NCBI GenBank assembly: GCA_001695595.3
Contig: MBPM02000026.1
Location: forward strand, 682,001-746,000
From: Plasmopara viticola
Taxonomy: Eukaryota; Oomycota; Peronosporomycetes; Peronosporales; Peronosporaceae
DNA: 64,000 nt
Direction of reading: 5' to 3'
This document shows, one piece after another, positions 9,999-20,527 of this stretch. The stretch's first letter is position 1, and each line of letters opens with the position of its first letter. A model generated the notes under the pieces. It was not told where the DNA came from and did no database searches. It saw only the letters and a program-made list of their open reading frames with translations. Position numbers and translations under genes: made by a program.

Positions 9999-12900
9999 CT
10001 ACTGGTCCATCCACTCGGTGACTGTTGGCGGCTTTAGAAGCTCAGCGTGGTACAACTCTTTGTCATAGCCATAGTCAAAGAAAAGCTATAAATGATATGA
10101 GTGGGAAGATCATAAACACGGACATCATACCGTCACGTACCTCTGTGTGCGGGTGAATGTCACGAATTGCGTACAAGCCGATGCGAAAATCACTATTGAC
10201 ATTCATAATTTTGCACGCGCAATTCGGATCCTTGGAGGAATGGTTAATAAACTACTCATTCGAAAAATTATTCAATAATGAAGATGACTCAGTTTGTAGA
10301 TATCGCAAAAAAGAAATGTAGAACGTACCCTAGTCTTGTTACCCTTTCTAGTTGAATCGATGACGGTCTTTGTGTCCAAATTAAACAGGTAACTGTACGT
10401 GAATAGAGTAAGAAATACAAACACTTAATTCGCGAAAACTGTTGCCATACCTTCGGTCAACCTTATCGTAGACCGCTCCTCGCCTATCGGCCTCTTCTTG
10501 TGACACCATTTCACCAATGTATTCAATGATAAATTCATCTTTCGCAACAAAGTCTTCCACAAAGAGCCCCCAACCAGCTCCATTTAGCTTTGAACGACCC
10601 ATGCGAACGTGCTTTTCCTTCGATAATGCGATGCTGCGGTTCTGGCATGACATTTGGTGCTTCATGTCTTTCATCCCCGACTTGCAATCATAGAGTACGC
10701 CGCTCGTACGTGCATTGATTTCGTCTACGCAACACAACTTGCACAAATCGATATCACATTCGCGCCCAGAGCAGTAACAGGGACACGCCTTCGTACGACA
10801 GCGACCACGCTGACACTGACAACCGCGAAAGAATATCTTGCACTCATCGTGAACACAGTGGCAGTGTTTCGTGCAAAAGATGCCGTCTTCAAAACAAGAG
10901 CAAACACCGGGTTCGCATGGTCCCTCGTGGGAGCACGGCTCAATCCTACAACATCACACCAACACAACGGTCACACCAGTCATAAAAGCACTTTTTCATT
11001 TAGTGACGTACTTGATCTGGATTGAGTCCACTGCACCATGCTCAGTATCTGTAGTTAGGTTATCATTGAATAAGCAAGGTTAGCAATGCAGTTAGCGGAA
11101 TATTGAAAAAGATAGAATGTGCAACCCGCAATAGCCCAAGAAAAGTGAATCTTTCCTTTTTTGGGGAAAAGAAGGTATACGCACAGCTTTAGTCACTGTA
11201 TGTCATTCCATGTGGCCGTTGTGCTCGAATCTCATAGCATTCAGCGTATCAAAGGTGACAATAGCACACGCAGCGCTATTCTACCATAACACGTAGACTT
11301 ACTTTGAAGATGAGAAATCGATATTCGAGATGATCTTTTCTTTCGGGAGCGTCGACTCCTTGACTGGAGTCGAATCTATAAAATTGTAATACTAATCGTA
11401 AGGCCAATCTTTACATACGAAATCTTCATCTCAGACTTACCCCTTTTGGCATATTGCAATCATTAAAGCCGTAGTATGCACACATTTCAGCTACTTCCAT
11501 ACAAGTTAAGCCCCCAAGTATCTTTGCCATTTCACAAAAGTTGCCCGAGCAAAGCAGGTATATGCGCGCACAAAGAATGCGCATCGACTTGTTCCATCCA
11601 AATGTAGCCGAAATGGCTCTGGTTTCGGAAAGACCATTGGACGTGGACGAACTCATTTGGCCAAGGAAGCACTGATTTCCACAATTTCGACCTTTGTTAA
11701 TCATTGTTTCCTTCTCCTTCAGATTTCGTGCCACAGCATTTTGCTCCAATATCTTCTAAAAGTACTCAAAAGTATCAGCGGTTAATCCAATAAAGACACC
11801 AACAAAGCTGATGAGTTTTCATACCAGCTTTGGCTGCTCGATGCACCCATGATAATCACAGTCGTAGACGCAGCAACGACGACAGAAAAGACCTAAAGGC
11901 TCGAAATAAACACGCATCGTCACTAAGTTGCAAATCGATGACATTTGCAACGTACTGCGATAGGAATCAACAGATTGCTCGTAGAACTCGAAATATTTTC
12001 CCATTGATAGATTTGACTGGTCAGCCGAGTCCACTGCACCATTCTTTGCCTCTCCTTTAGCCAATGTCAAGATGGCCTGTGAGTTTGCAATAGGCGTCAC
12101 CTCCGTGCGTCGTTTCTTCTTTGCTGCGCGTTGCGATAGACACAACTTCTTGTGCACCTCTACCAACACTTTTTCTTCCACACAAATGACACTCGCCACG
12201 CGCTTAAGATCACTCAAAGTAAGATCCCACGTGGACTGAAGTGTCTTGAGAACACCTTGACACAATTCTTTTGTGAATTCTACCTCGCACGCACTCGTTC
12301 TCTGCTGCCTACACATCATCAAAACTTCGTCAAACATAGCTACTCATCAACTTTACACCTTTTCCTTACTTGATTTGATAAAATTCGGACACGACGTCTT
12401 CTTCATCATCATCACCAAAATACGGCAGAAACTTAAGCGTCGGTTCGTCCTCCACCTTGTAATTTTTGGTCAGCGCCGTCCACATCGTCGCTGTTGGTAT
12501 TAAAGGCACTTTGGGCAGAATAACAGCTCGCTTAAACACTGTTGTGTTGGGATTGGTCATGGTAAATTTTACTCTGTGCCGTACTTGCTGGTCTGGTTCC
12601 ACTAGAAACTCCGACGCTGGCAAAGCATGTTTAAATGTTTTAAAAGTGTAATCCTATTCTTCTAAGGCGGAAAATGACGTACTCTGCGCTCTGGAGCCCT
12701 GCAATGCTTCAAGTGCGACAATATCCGCCAGTACTGGGTACTGGATCCGACGACGCCGATGCTCAATCATGTACAGCGAGCCTTTGAGGCGGTTGCGCGC
12801 CATTTTTGTCTGTAAAAAGCAATTGCACAATAAATAATGACCACAAACAAAAGACGTCTATCGTCCATCTGAAGCGTACACTGGCGGAAATTTGGTGCAA

Positions 12901-13029
12901 TCGAATGACGTGATTAAATGCTTCCGCAGCCTGTGCACAGAGCTGTTCTTCCATCTCAGACTCAGACGGCTCAGAAGTGTCGTCTTCTTCCACATTACTT
13001 GGCCGCTTGCGGCTCAGATGCTCCGACAT
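9999..13029 (-). CDS. EZH2: EZH2/E(z)-type histone H3 lysine-27 methyltransferase
   Basis: Catalytic subunit of Polycomb repressive complex 2, expected to methylate H3K27 in the nucleus. Eleven exons fit in phase and give 729 residues: 12880-13029, 12683-12809, 12370-12616, 11825-12308, 11441-11755, 11303-11375, 11012-11048, 10451-10945, 10329-10392, 10141-10251 and 9999-10085. Introns start GTACGT or GTAAG. Seen: NYKVEDEPTLKFLPYFGDD (exon 3), LGLFCRRCCVYDCDYHGC (exon 4), a SANT-like stretch in exon 5, a basic linker (RSRRSRKKRSSR, exon 6), the cysteine-rich CXC domain at about 482-550, and a SET domain from about 585. The SET domain has GAGWGLF (600-606), NHS (667-669) with DPNC, and FFDYGYD (703-709). 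All catalytic elements are present and the C-terminus ends shortly after SET, as in the family. The gene is head to head with RPC3, 94 bp apart start to start. Exon joins are inferred from phase and homology, not from transcripts. Confidence 0.93.
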
Positions 13030-13123
13030 AATCGCTACTTTTTAAACTTCATGAATCCTAACCACAATTTAATGTATTTGACACAACTCATCATGATCTT
13101 ATTTGCTTGGCCCGTGGTACTCA
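13030..13123. promoter_or_regulatory. Bidirectional intergenic promoter, EZH2 / RPC3
   Basis: Only 94 bp separate the EZH2 ATG (13029, minus) and the RPC3 ATG (13124, plus), so both must start from this stretch or from within the neighbouring gene. No clear TATA box or initiator can be claimed. A diverged copy of the whole interval, including EZH2 exon 1 bases, lies at 63795-63905, and shorter copies precede each array unit. Confidence 0.6.
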
Positions 13124-15243
13124 ATGGCGACCAGCGAGAAGAAGGCGGCGTTTGCCTCGCGTTCGCAACGCGCGCTAGTGCTGAGCATCGTACGTGAAGA
13201 CTTTGGTGACGTAGCAGAAAAGGTAGCCAAGACTTTGTTGCGCTCTGAAGGATTGCGATTAGCTGAGATTGCGCATCAATTACAAGGCCAGACTACCCCG
13301 ACGTCCTCGGCCCCTACAATGCACGAGGTAACATCATTGCTACTTTTTGAGTATATGTATTGATGAACAACCAATAGATCATGATACAACAATATTTGTA
13401 TTTGCATTGCTGGTATGAAGATCAAGTGTGCCTTGCTAAAGCTGCTGCAGCACAACGTGCTCGACGTGACACCCGTACCTCCGGTTCGAGGTTGTGCTTC
13501 CACAGTTTCCTACAATGTGCGTCCTTGAGTGGGTAATTATGATCTGTGACATACAATAATGTTTCGTGGCTGTGGCAGATTAATGTGGAGGAGGCTTTGT
13601 ACCGATTGCGGTTTCCGAAATTCATTGAGTTGGCAAAGGAGACTTTTGGTATCGAGGGCGAAGTGGTCATGGAGGAAGTGCTGGTACAGGGACGTGTGCG
13701 CATGGATCAGTCACTGGAGACAATGGCCCACACTTTAGCGGAGCTTCGGCGTCAAAATCAAAAATTAAAGACCCAGGAAGGCGAAGCTAGTGGGGAAGAT
13801 TTGGGCGAAGATGAACTGGCCAAGTGTCGCTCTTTAGTGCGTGAAGTGTTCGTGAAAATGGCCAAGAAGCGCTACATTTCGCGGGTACATCCGCTGGACT
13901 TGAAGGTGGCGAAAGCTGAAGAGACGCCAGACTTTCCTGCGAGTATCACAGCTGGACAAAACAAAAGTAAAATGCGAAATTTTGATAGCAAATCGGCGGC
14001 TACATTATCGACTGGTGCCGGCACAAACGTGAACAGTGGGGTTGGTAATGAAACAATTGTTGATAAAGACGGAATTTCAGTGCGTGATAAAAAGCGAAAG
14101 GCCTCAACGTTGTCTTCAGTAAACGCTATCCCAGTGGAATTGCAAATGATGTTGGATGCTGATGAAGCAGCTCGTAAAGAAAACGACGACTCGGAAGCCG
14201 AATGGGAGCCGAACTCTGCTTCGTCATCCATATCTTCATGTGGCAAGCGCAAGAAGAAGTCAAAACGTGCGAAATTGCCTGCTTGGGGAGCATCTTTTAA
14301 AAACGGGAATACCAATGGCGAAACTAGTGGTGAAGACGTTACTGAAAGCGCGGAAGCACACACAGACGAGCGATCGCTTGTGTGGCGCTTTGGCATGACG
14401 CAAATGTTGCGAGACTTGCGGCACAAAGCCTGTATCCGATTCGCAACGGAAAATATCAATGCAGTGGCTGGAGTTATTGTGGCAGCCATGCTCCAACACT
14501 CGTCTCCGCGCGAACGCGAAAAGGATGAACCGACCTCTGCTCCCGTGTCAGCGCGTGACTTGTTCGATATGGAGAGCGTCAAGAAAGCACTCCCTTCAGA
14601 AGCGAATAATCCGTGGCGTCTTTTACTGAACTACATCACAGTTATGTGTCGTGACAAGTCTGAAATGGTCATGAAGGTTGCTCAGGAAGCATTTGACCCG
14701 ACTAAAGCACGCGCAGGTGATGGCGGTCAGTACGTTGTGCATATGCAAAAGATTGTGGAATATTTGCAACACGCGACTACCCATGGGTACATTCAGGAAA
14801 AATATGGCGTCGCGAGCGCTCGTATCGTGCGTCTGTTGATAGAAAAGCGCCAATTAGAGCAAAAAACTATTGGCGAGCTCGCGCTGCTACCGTCCAACGA
14901 TGCGCGGCATCGATTGTACGAGTTATATGCGGACAAAATGCTAAATTTGCAGGAGATTTCCAAGCGCGCAGACCACAATCCCGCCTTTACCTTTTACTGT
15001 TGGTCTGTGAACGTTCCGCAGATGCAAATAAGGATTACTGAGCGCGTACAGGATTCACTATGCCGGCTTCGTCGGCGGCGGAAATTTGAGGCAGAGGAAA
15101 ACAAAGAGCTAATCGCGCGGTCAGAGCAGCTCGTGGAAGCTTACGATCTTGACAAGTTCGACAAGCTCAGTCGTTCACTTGACCGTCTTGATCGTGCCAT
15201 CATCCACTTGGACGAAATGCTAATGCTTTACCGCGATTTCTAG
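13124..15243 (+). CDS. POLR3C: DNA-directed RNA polymerase III subunit RPC3 (RPC82/POLR3C)
   Basis: Subunit of the Pol III heterotrimer that helps promoter opening on tRNA and 5S genes. Three exons in phase (13124-13327, 13421-13516, 13579-15243) give 654 residues. The N-terminus (ATG at 13124) carries the winged-helix start ALVLSIVREDFGDVAEKVAK. Exon 2 continues with IKCALLKLLQHNVLDVTPV, exon 3 with EEALYRLRFPKFIELA and then EEVLVQGRVRMDQSL. The C-terminal third (GYIQEKYGVASARIVRLLIE, DEMLMLYRDF at the end) is the usual RPC3 winged helix and coiled coil. It is longer than animal RPC3 (about 530 residues) because of a Ser/Lys/acid-rich insert around residues 205-370. The 5' half, to about 14240, has been copied with its introns into the array at 48-64 kb. 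Confidence 0.88.
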
Positions 15244-15377
15244 GTTAACCTTTCTTGACGCTTTACACACATAATAGATCAGCGTTTCATCATAAGTGTA
15301 GTAACCCAATTTTAGTCATTTAACGGCGTCTCCCGTTCCTCGAAACGACTGAAGTCTGCGTCCCGGTGTCTACTACG

Positions 15378-16370
15378 ATGGATTATTATGAGGTGTTGCA
15401 GGTCCCGCGCGGCGCCACTGAGCAGGAAATCAAAAAAGCGTGAGTCAATGAGGTATCTAATAGTTGAATTGAAACATGCTGAGTGTTTATTTCTTTCCGT
15501 GACGCCAGTTATCGCAAACTTGCGATGAAATGGCACCCTGACAAGAACAAGAGCAACCAAGTTGAGGCTCAATATCGTTTTCAAGAAATTTCGGAGGCTT
15601 ATGACGTCATGAGTGACCCGGAACGTCGGGCTATCTTTGATCAGTATGGATACGATGGCCTCAAGAATGGAATTCCAGACGAGAATGGAGATATGCGCGA
15701 TGGCTACGCCTTTAACGAACGTGCGTCTGAAGATGTTTTTAACAAGTTTTTTGGCACCACAAACCCGTTCATGGATTTCGGATTCGGTGAAACACAGCCA
15801 TTCGCGAGTTCCTTGCGGAAGAAGGGTCCCGAGAAGGCCGAGCCGATCGTGGCTGATCTCATTTGTACGTTAGAGGACCTTTTTCTCGGGTCTTCTAAGT
15901 CGATAATTATTGCGCGCAAACGATTGCTAAACGACGAACTTGTGAATGATAGCAAGACCTTTGTGATCAAAATTAAACCTGGCTGGAAAGCTGGCACTAA
16001 AATTACGTTCGACCGCGATGGCAACGAAACCCGAACCAATGAAGCCGGTGACGTTATCTTTCAAATCGTGCAACAAGAACACAGTGTGTTCAAGCGCGAT
16101 GGCGCCCACCTTGTATACACGGCAAAGTTAAAACTGAGTGAGGCACTAGGGGACTATTGTGTTGAAGTGCCGATGCTGGACGGACGCAAGCTGGCCATCT
16201 CGTGCAACGAAGTCTTATGCCCGACCTCGGAGAAGGTGATCAAGAAAGAAGGCATGCCTATATCCAACCAACCAGGCGACCGCGGCGATTTGCGCATTCG
16301 ATTTGACATATCCTTCCCTCGTTACCTCACATCACTCCAGAAGACGGCACTTACAAAAGTTTTGGGGTAA
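15378..16370 (+). CDS. Class B DnaJ (Hsp40) co-chaperone
   Basis: Two exons (15378-15439 and 15509-16370; GT-AG intron of 69 bp) join in phase to 307 residues. The J domain occupies about 1-70, with the Hsp70-stimulating HPD at 30-32 (KWHPDKNK). There is no G/F-rich stretch of the usual size and no cysteine zinc finger, so it is a class B protein. Two C-terminal substrate-binding domains follow, with [18 protein letters not shown] and the final [15 protein letters not shown]. It resembles DNAJB1/DNAJB13 members. It lies 135 bp downstream of RPC3 on the same strand and converges on ETFDH. It looks intact. Confidence 0.9.
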
Positions 16371-16584
16371 TATTAGCATACTCTACAACGATGCCGAAAT
16401 TTGTCGCTTTTGAGTGTGGGTTTATTATTCAATTTTAAGTGCATATCGACCTTAAAGGTCGGATGATTTTTGTTGGGAGTTTAGGTCGATACGGTCCTTA
16501 CATGAGTTCACTGCACAAGTTAAGAAGCAACATCGAGATATCAATTCAACAACCCATCTTCACCACACAATACAATCACACTTA

Positions 16585-18649
16585 CTACGCAGGGCCACCT
16601 CCACCTTCAGGAACAGTCCACTTTATGTACTCCTTTGGCATTTTGATTGAGCAACACTTACAATGAACGCAATTCTGAGCATTAATTACGAGCTGCGGGA
16701 CGCCATTGGCCTCATTACCGTCCGTATACTCGTAAACCCGCGCGGGACAAAATCGCTGTTCCGGTCCGGCGTACACAGGGTATGACTCTTTCGACGGAAC
16801 CTCTGTAAGCCCTGACTTGATGCGCAAGTGAACGGGCTGGTCGTGGTTGTGGTTGGTACCACTGCGCTGCAGGTTAGAAAGCAAATCAAAAGTCAATTGA
16901 CCGTCCGGTTTTGGGTATTCGATGGGAGAAAAGTCCTTCGCCGGGCGCGTCTTGTTTGCGTCTATTTCGGTGTTCGAGATCGTCCATGGCTCTTTTCCTC
17001 TCAAGACGTGCGTTGCTATTCCAGCATGCAGTAAACCGGGTAAGAATCCCTTATGAAAACCAGCATGCACGTTGCGAACGGCCTTGAGTTCCTCAGCAAT
17101 CCACGAGTTTTCCACAGCAGCTCCGTAGCTTGAAATATCAACAGCCTGTTCCTCAGTATCAATCTCCGCCGTCTCAGCCACAGGAGTCGCACCAGTGGCA
17201 GTCAAAGCTTCGTACGCAGCCTCAGCAGCAAGCATCCCAGACTTCATTGCAGTGTGCGTGCCTTTGATTTTTACGCCATTCAAAAAACCAGCCGAGCATC
17301 CAATCAAACCTCCACCGGGGAACGTCAATTTCGGAATAGCATGGTAGCCACCCTCATTTAAGCAACGGGCTCCGTATTGGATACATTCACCACCTTCAAG
17401 GTATTCTCGGATTGCTGGATGGGTCTTGAATTGCTGAAACTCTTCGTACGGGTTAATGTACGGGTTTTCATAATCCAGACCAACAACTAGACCAATCTGT
17501 ACAAGGTCGTCTTCCATATGATACATAAATGAACCACCAAACGTCTTGTCCAATACCGAGCGCTGCAACGGCCAGCCAAGTGTGTGCTGTACAAGACCAG
17601 CCTGATGCTTTTCCTTGGGAATGCGCCACACCTCTTTTACACCAATCCCATATGTCTGAGGCTGACCACCTTCTCGCAAATTGAATTTTTCTATCAATTC
17701 TTCACTACAAGAGCCACGACACCCCTCCCCAAAAAGTGTCTGCACAAATAAAAGAATTATAAATCTACAACTACTCCTACAAAGAGAACGTTTGTACACG
17801 TACCACACGTGCACGGAGCTCCATGCCACGAGCGAACGTACTTTTGGGCTTGCCATCCTTGCCAATGCCAACGTCACGCGTGGCGATACCACCCACAGAA
17901 CCGTCTTTGCGGTATAAAACTTCAGAGGCGGAAAAGCCCGGATAAATCTCGACACCAGCTTCTTCGGCTTGCTGGCCCATCCAGCGCACAAACTTGCTGA
18001 GACTTATGATATAATTGCCATCATTGTGCTACGAGAATCCGAACCCGACATGGAAACAAATTGACAATATCAAAACCCGAGTATCGCACTTGTGGTGTCA
18101 CATACCAGAATGCGACTTAAATGATAATCTTACCTCTTCACGAGGCAGTAGAAAGTGCGGCAGACTTAGTGACTTGTTCTTTGTAAGCAACAGAAACCGA
18201 TCTTTTGTCACAGGTGTGTCCAATGGAGCTCCTAGCTCCTTCCAGTCGGGTAGCAACTCGTTCAAAGCGCGCGGTTCAAGCACGTTGCCCGACACAATGT
18301 GCGAGCCCACCTCAACCCCTTTCTCGACGACGCATACAGACAGGTCCGTGCCTTTCTCCGCTGATAATTGTTTCATGCGGATAGCGGCGGAAAGACTCGC
18401 GGGTCCAGCACCCACCTATCCACCACAATTTTTAAAAAAAAAACATCATTCTGACTCCGCACGTAGCAATAGAACCATCACTCTTATCCTGCGTACCAGT
18501 AGCACGTCGTAGTCCATGGCCTCGCGCGGCTCGTTGAGCATTTTGTGTTCCTCGGACACAATCCTGGTGTATGAAACAAAGCGCGTGGCAATTGGCGGGC
18601 ACTGAAACGTCTGTAGCCGCGTGCGCAACAAAAGCGAGCGGCGCCACAT
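16585..18649 (-). CDS. ETFDH: Electron transfer flavoprotein-ubiquinone oxidoreductase, mitochondrial
   Basis: Inner mitochondrial membrane enzyme that passes electrons from ETF (fatty acid and amino acid oxidation) to ubiquinone. Four exons in phase (18497-18649, 18134-18415, 17804-18028, 16585-17739) give 604 residues. The chosen ATG at 18649 gives a basic mitochondrial presequence ([15 protein letters not shown]). Upstream in-frame start codons lengthen the N-terminus without improving it. The FAD-binding motif VGAGPAS is at 52-58, with [20 protein letters not shown] following. [14 protein letters not shown]-like [30 protein letters not shown], and [16 protein letters not shown] are all present. 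The C-terminal ferredoxin-like part has cysteines 551, 577, 580 and 583 (CVHCKCC) for the 4Fe-4S cluster and ends in the family tail VPEGGGGPA. It is complete and apparently functional. Confidence 0.95.
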
Positions 18650-18824
18650 GGTTGTCTTTTGAGCAAAGATTTTTTTTTGTGCACGTTCGAATTTAAGGGT
18701 CACATTGTCCAACAAACGATACGGACAGAATACGGCTCACTGATTGGTAGGAAATCGATTCTGGCGGTGCAGGCCTTGTAGATGATCTTTTACTATTTCT
18801 GATTACATACTTTATATAATCAGC

Positions 18825-19731
18825 TTATACGTCAGGTTTTTGAAATTTACCGTGCACCCAAACTCGGTCCATGGCGACTCCTCTCTTGCGATTCCGCAGT
18901 CGAACGGTGCAGTAATTGTTCTCCACTATGGTAAATCCGGCCTGTTCGAACAGCGCCGCCAGCACCTCGCGCGAGAAAAAGTATGCAAAGGTACCGTCGC
19001 TTCGGTAGTACAAATTCGGGCCCAATTTCTTGGCGTTGCGCCGCATAGCAAGATCGTAAAGTCCATAGTCTCGAAAACAGACAATCCCTCCTGGTCGAAG
19101 CGCCGTAAAGGTCTTTTTCAGTATCTGTGCGAATAATTCTGGTGGTATAGCCGAGAGAACAAAAATCATCAAGACAATATTGACGGACGCTGGAGCGACG
19201 CCCATCAACTCCTCCCGAGCTATGTCGCAAACAAAAGCGCGGCATCGTTTCGGATCATAATCAGAACCTTGCTGCAGGAGATCAATGGCGTGTGCACTAA
19301 AATCGCAAACCTGTGCGTGCACGTTGGGGCATTCTGCAAGAATCGGAACAATAGCGCTGCCATACCCACATCCCAACTCCAGAACCTCTACCACCTCACG
19401 TTCCGGCGATTTTAGCTCCGGAAACTCCTTAACAAGATAGTTGCGGGGTCTGTAAGCTTTTCCTTGTGAACAAAAAGATTGACACTAACGCTTAGCTGGC
19501 TTTGATACAATATCAACTATTTTAAAACTAACCATTATTGCGCTGATGGAAGACGTTCCATCTATCCTTGGCTTCCTCAGCAAGTTGCCGCGTCGCGAGG
19601 GGCTCCTTTTTTGCCTCATTGTCGAGCGCCTCCTCTTCCTGCACTTGCCTTTCGTATTTTTTGGCAAGGTCTTCCCATGCAAAGTCATTCGAGTGCAATT
19701 GCACCTCGTGCTTTGATGTGAGCTTTGCCAT
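18825..19731 (-). CDS. tRNA N3-methylcytidine methyltransferase (METTL2/METTL6/METTL8 family)
   Basis: SAM-dependent methyltransferase expected to make m3C32 in tRNA anticodon loops. Two exons (19533-19731 and 18825-19462) join in phase to 278 residues. The N-terminus has the family tryptophan region (SNDFAWEDLAKKYERQ, DRWNVFHQRN) and the join yields NNGKAYRPRNYLVKEFPEL. Motif I is VLELGCGYGSA at about 93-103, followed by the acidic VCDFSAHAIDLL. Further down are LIFVLSAI-type (IVLMIFVLSAIPPE), LRPGGIVCFRDYGLYDLA and YFFSREVLAALFEQAGF. The C-terminus ends RVWVHGKFQKP. Closest by eye to METTL6/METTL2 types; which tRNAs are substrates cannot be said. It is head to head with the RRM gene, with 53 bp between starts. 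Confidence 0.9.
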
Positions 19732-19784
19732 CCTTACACCAACTCAAATGTAGCTAAAACCGAGTATAAGACTTGGTATTTGAT
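19732..19784. promoter_or_regulatory. Bidirectional intergenic spacer, METTL / RRM gene
   Basis: The two start codons (19731 minus, 19785 plus) are 53 bp apart, so the genes must share a promoter region. No defined element can be named. Confidence 0.5.
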
Positions 19785-20467
19785 ATGATAACGACCAATC
19801 AAAATCTTATGGTTCAAGCGACACAGAAGAAGAGCTCATGCCGCGTAAAGAAGGAACCGGTCGTCGTCAAGTCTGCTGACAAGAATGCTGCGAGAACCGG
19901 CCACGTCGTCTGTGTCACGAATGTTCCGTCAACGCTATGCGCCAGCGAGCGCACTGTACGCGACTTTTTCGCCGAGTATGGAATGTTGCTGTCCGTCACG
20001 GTGTGTCACATTATCAATGTTCGTGTATAATTCTGACATGCTTGTAGTAGATTCATCACAATTTCCTAGATATGGAACCTGATGGCTTCATGTACTTGGA
20101 ATATGCTGAGAAGACGGAAGCGGAGGCTGCTGTCACTGCAGTGAAGGAGAAGAGTGTAGGTCTAGCTGCTGCAAAGAACGTCAAGTTTAAGCGAGCAGTC
20201 GAACCTGCTGAAATTACAGGAATGGAGGCGGTGTTGGCTTTGCCTCGAGGAGAACCAAAGTTCCAAGTAAACGAAGGCATAAAAGACATTTTGTTGGGCA
20301 GACTGACGATAAATCGATTTTCGCAGAGCCAACAGAGTCAAAATATGGACGAGGACGATCTTATCTTGCAAAGTTTGTCGCAGCATTCTTTTGCTAGTCT
20401 TCAACCAAAGCGGAAAAAGAAGCAACGCAAGTATTTCGATGAAGCCACAAACTTTCAAAAGCCTTGA
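19785..20467 (+). CDS. RRM-type RNA-binding protein, function unknown
   Basis: Two exons (19785-20000 and 20051-20467) join in phase to 210 residues. The join runs LLSVT then IHHNFLDMEP. A single RNA-recognition motif spans about 44-125, with an RNP2-like VVCVTNVPSTL and an RNP1-like DGFMYLEYAEK. The C-terminal half is low-complexity: a Gln/Ser-rich piece (RFSQSQQSQNMDEDD) and a basic tail (PKRKKKQRKYFDEA), which could direct it to the nucleus. The 50-bp intron is near the lower limit for this genome. I do not recognise the specific family. An upstream in-frame non-ATG codon at 19773 was not used. Confidence 0.75.
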
Positions 20468-20527
20468 TGTTTGGGTCTGGCAAAGTGGCGATACTCACTA
20501 AGTAGCAAGATGGTCGTCGCTATGATT

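Noticed and set aside
13872..14582. 236-residue antisense ORF over RPC3
   Set aside because: The sense frame is conserved RPC3; the antisense frame is Ser-rich by codon mirror effect.
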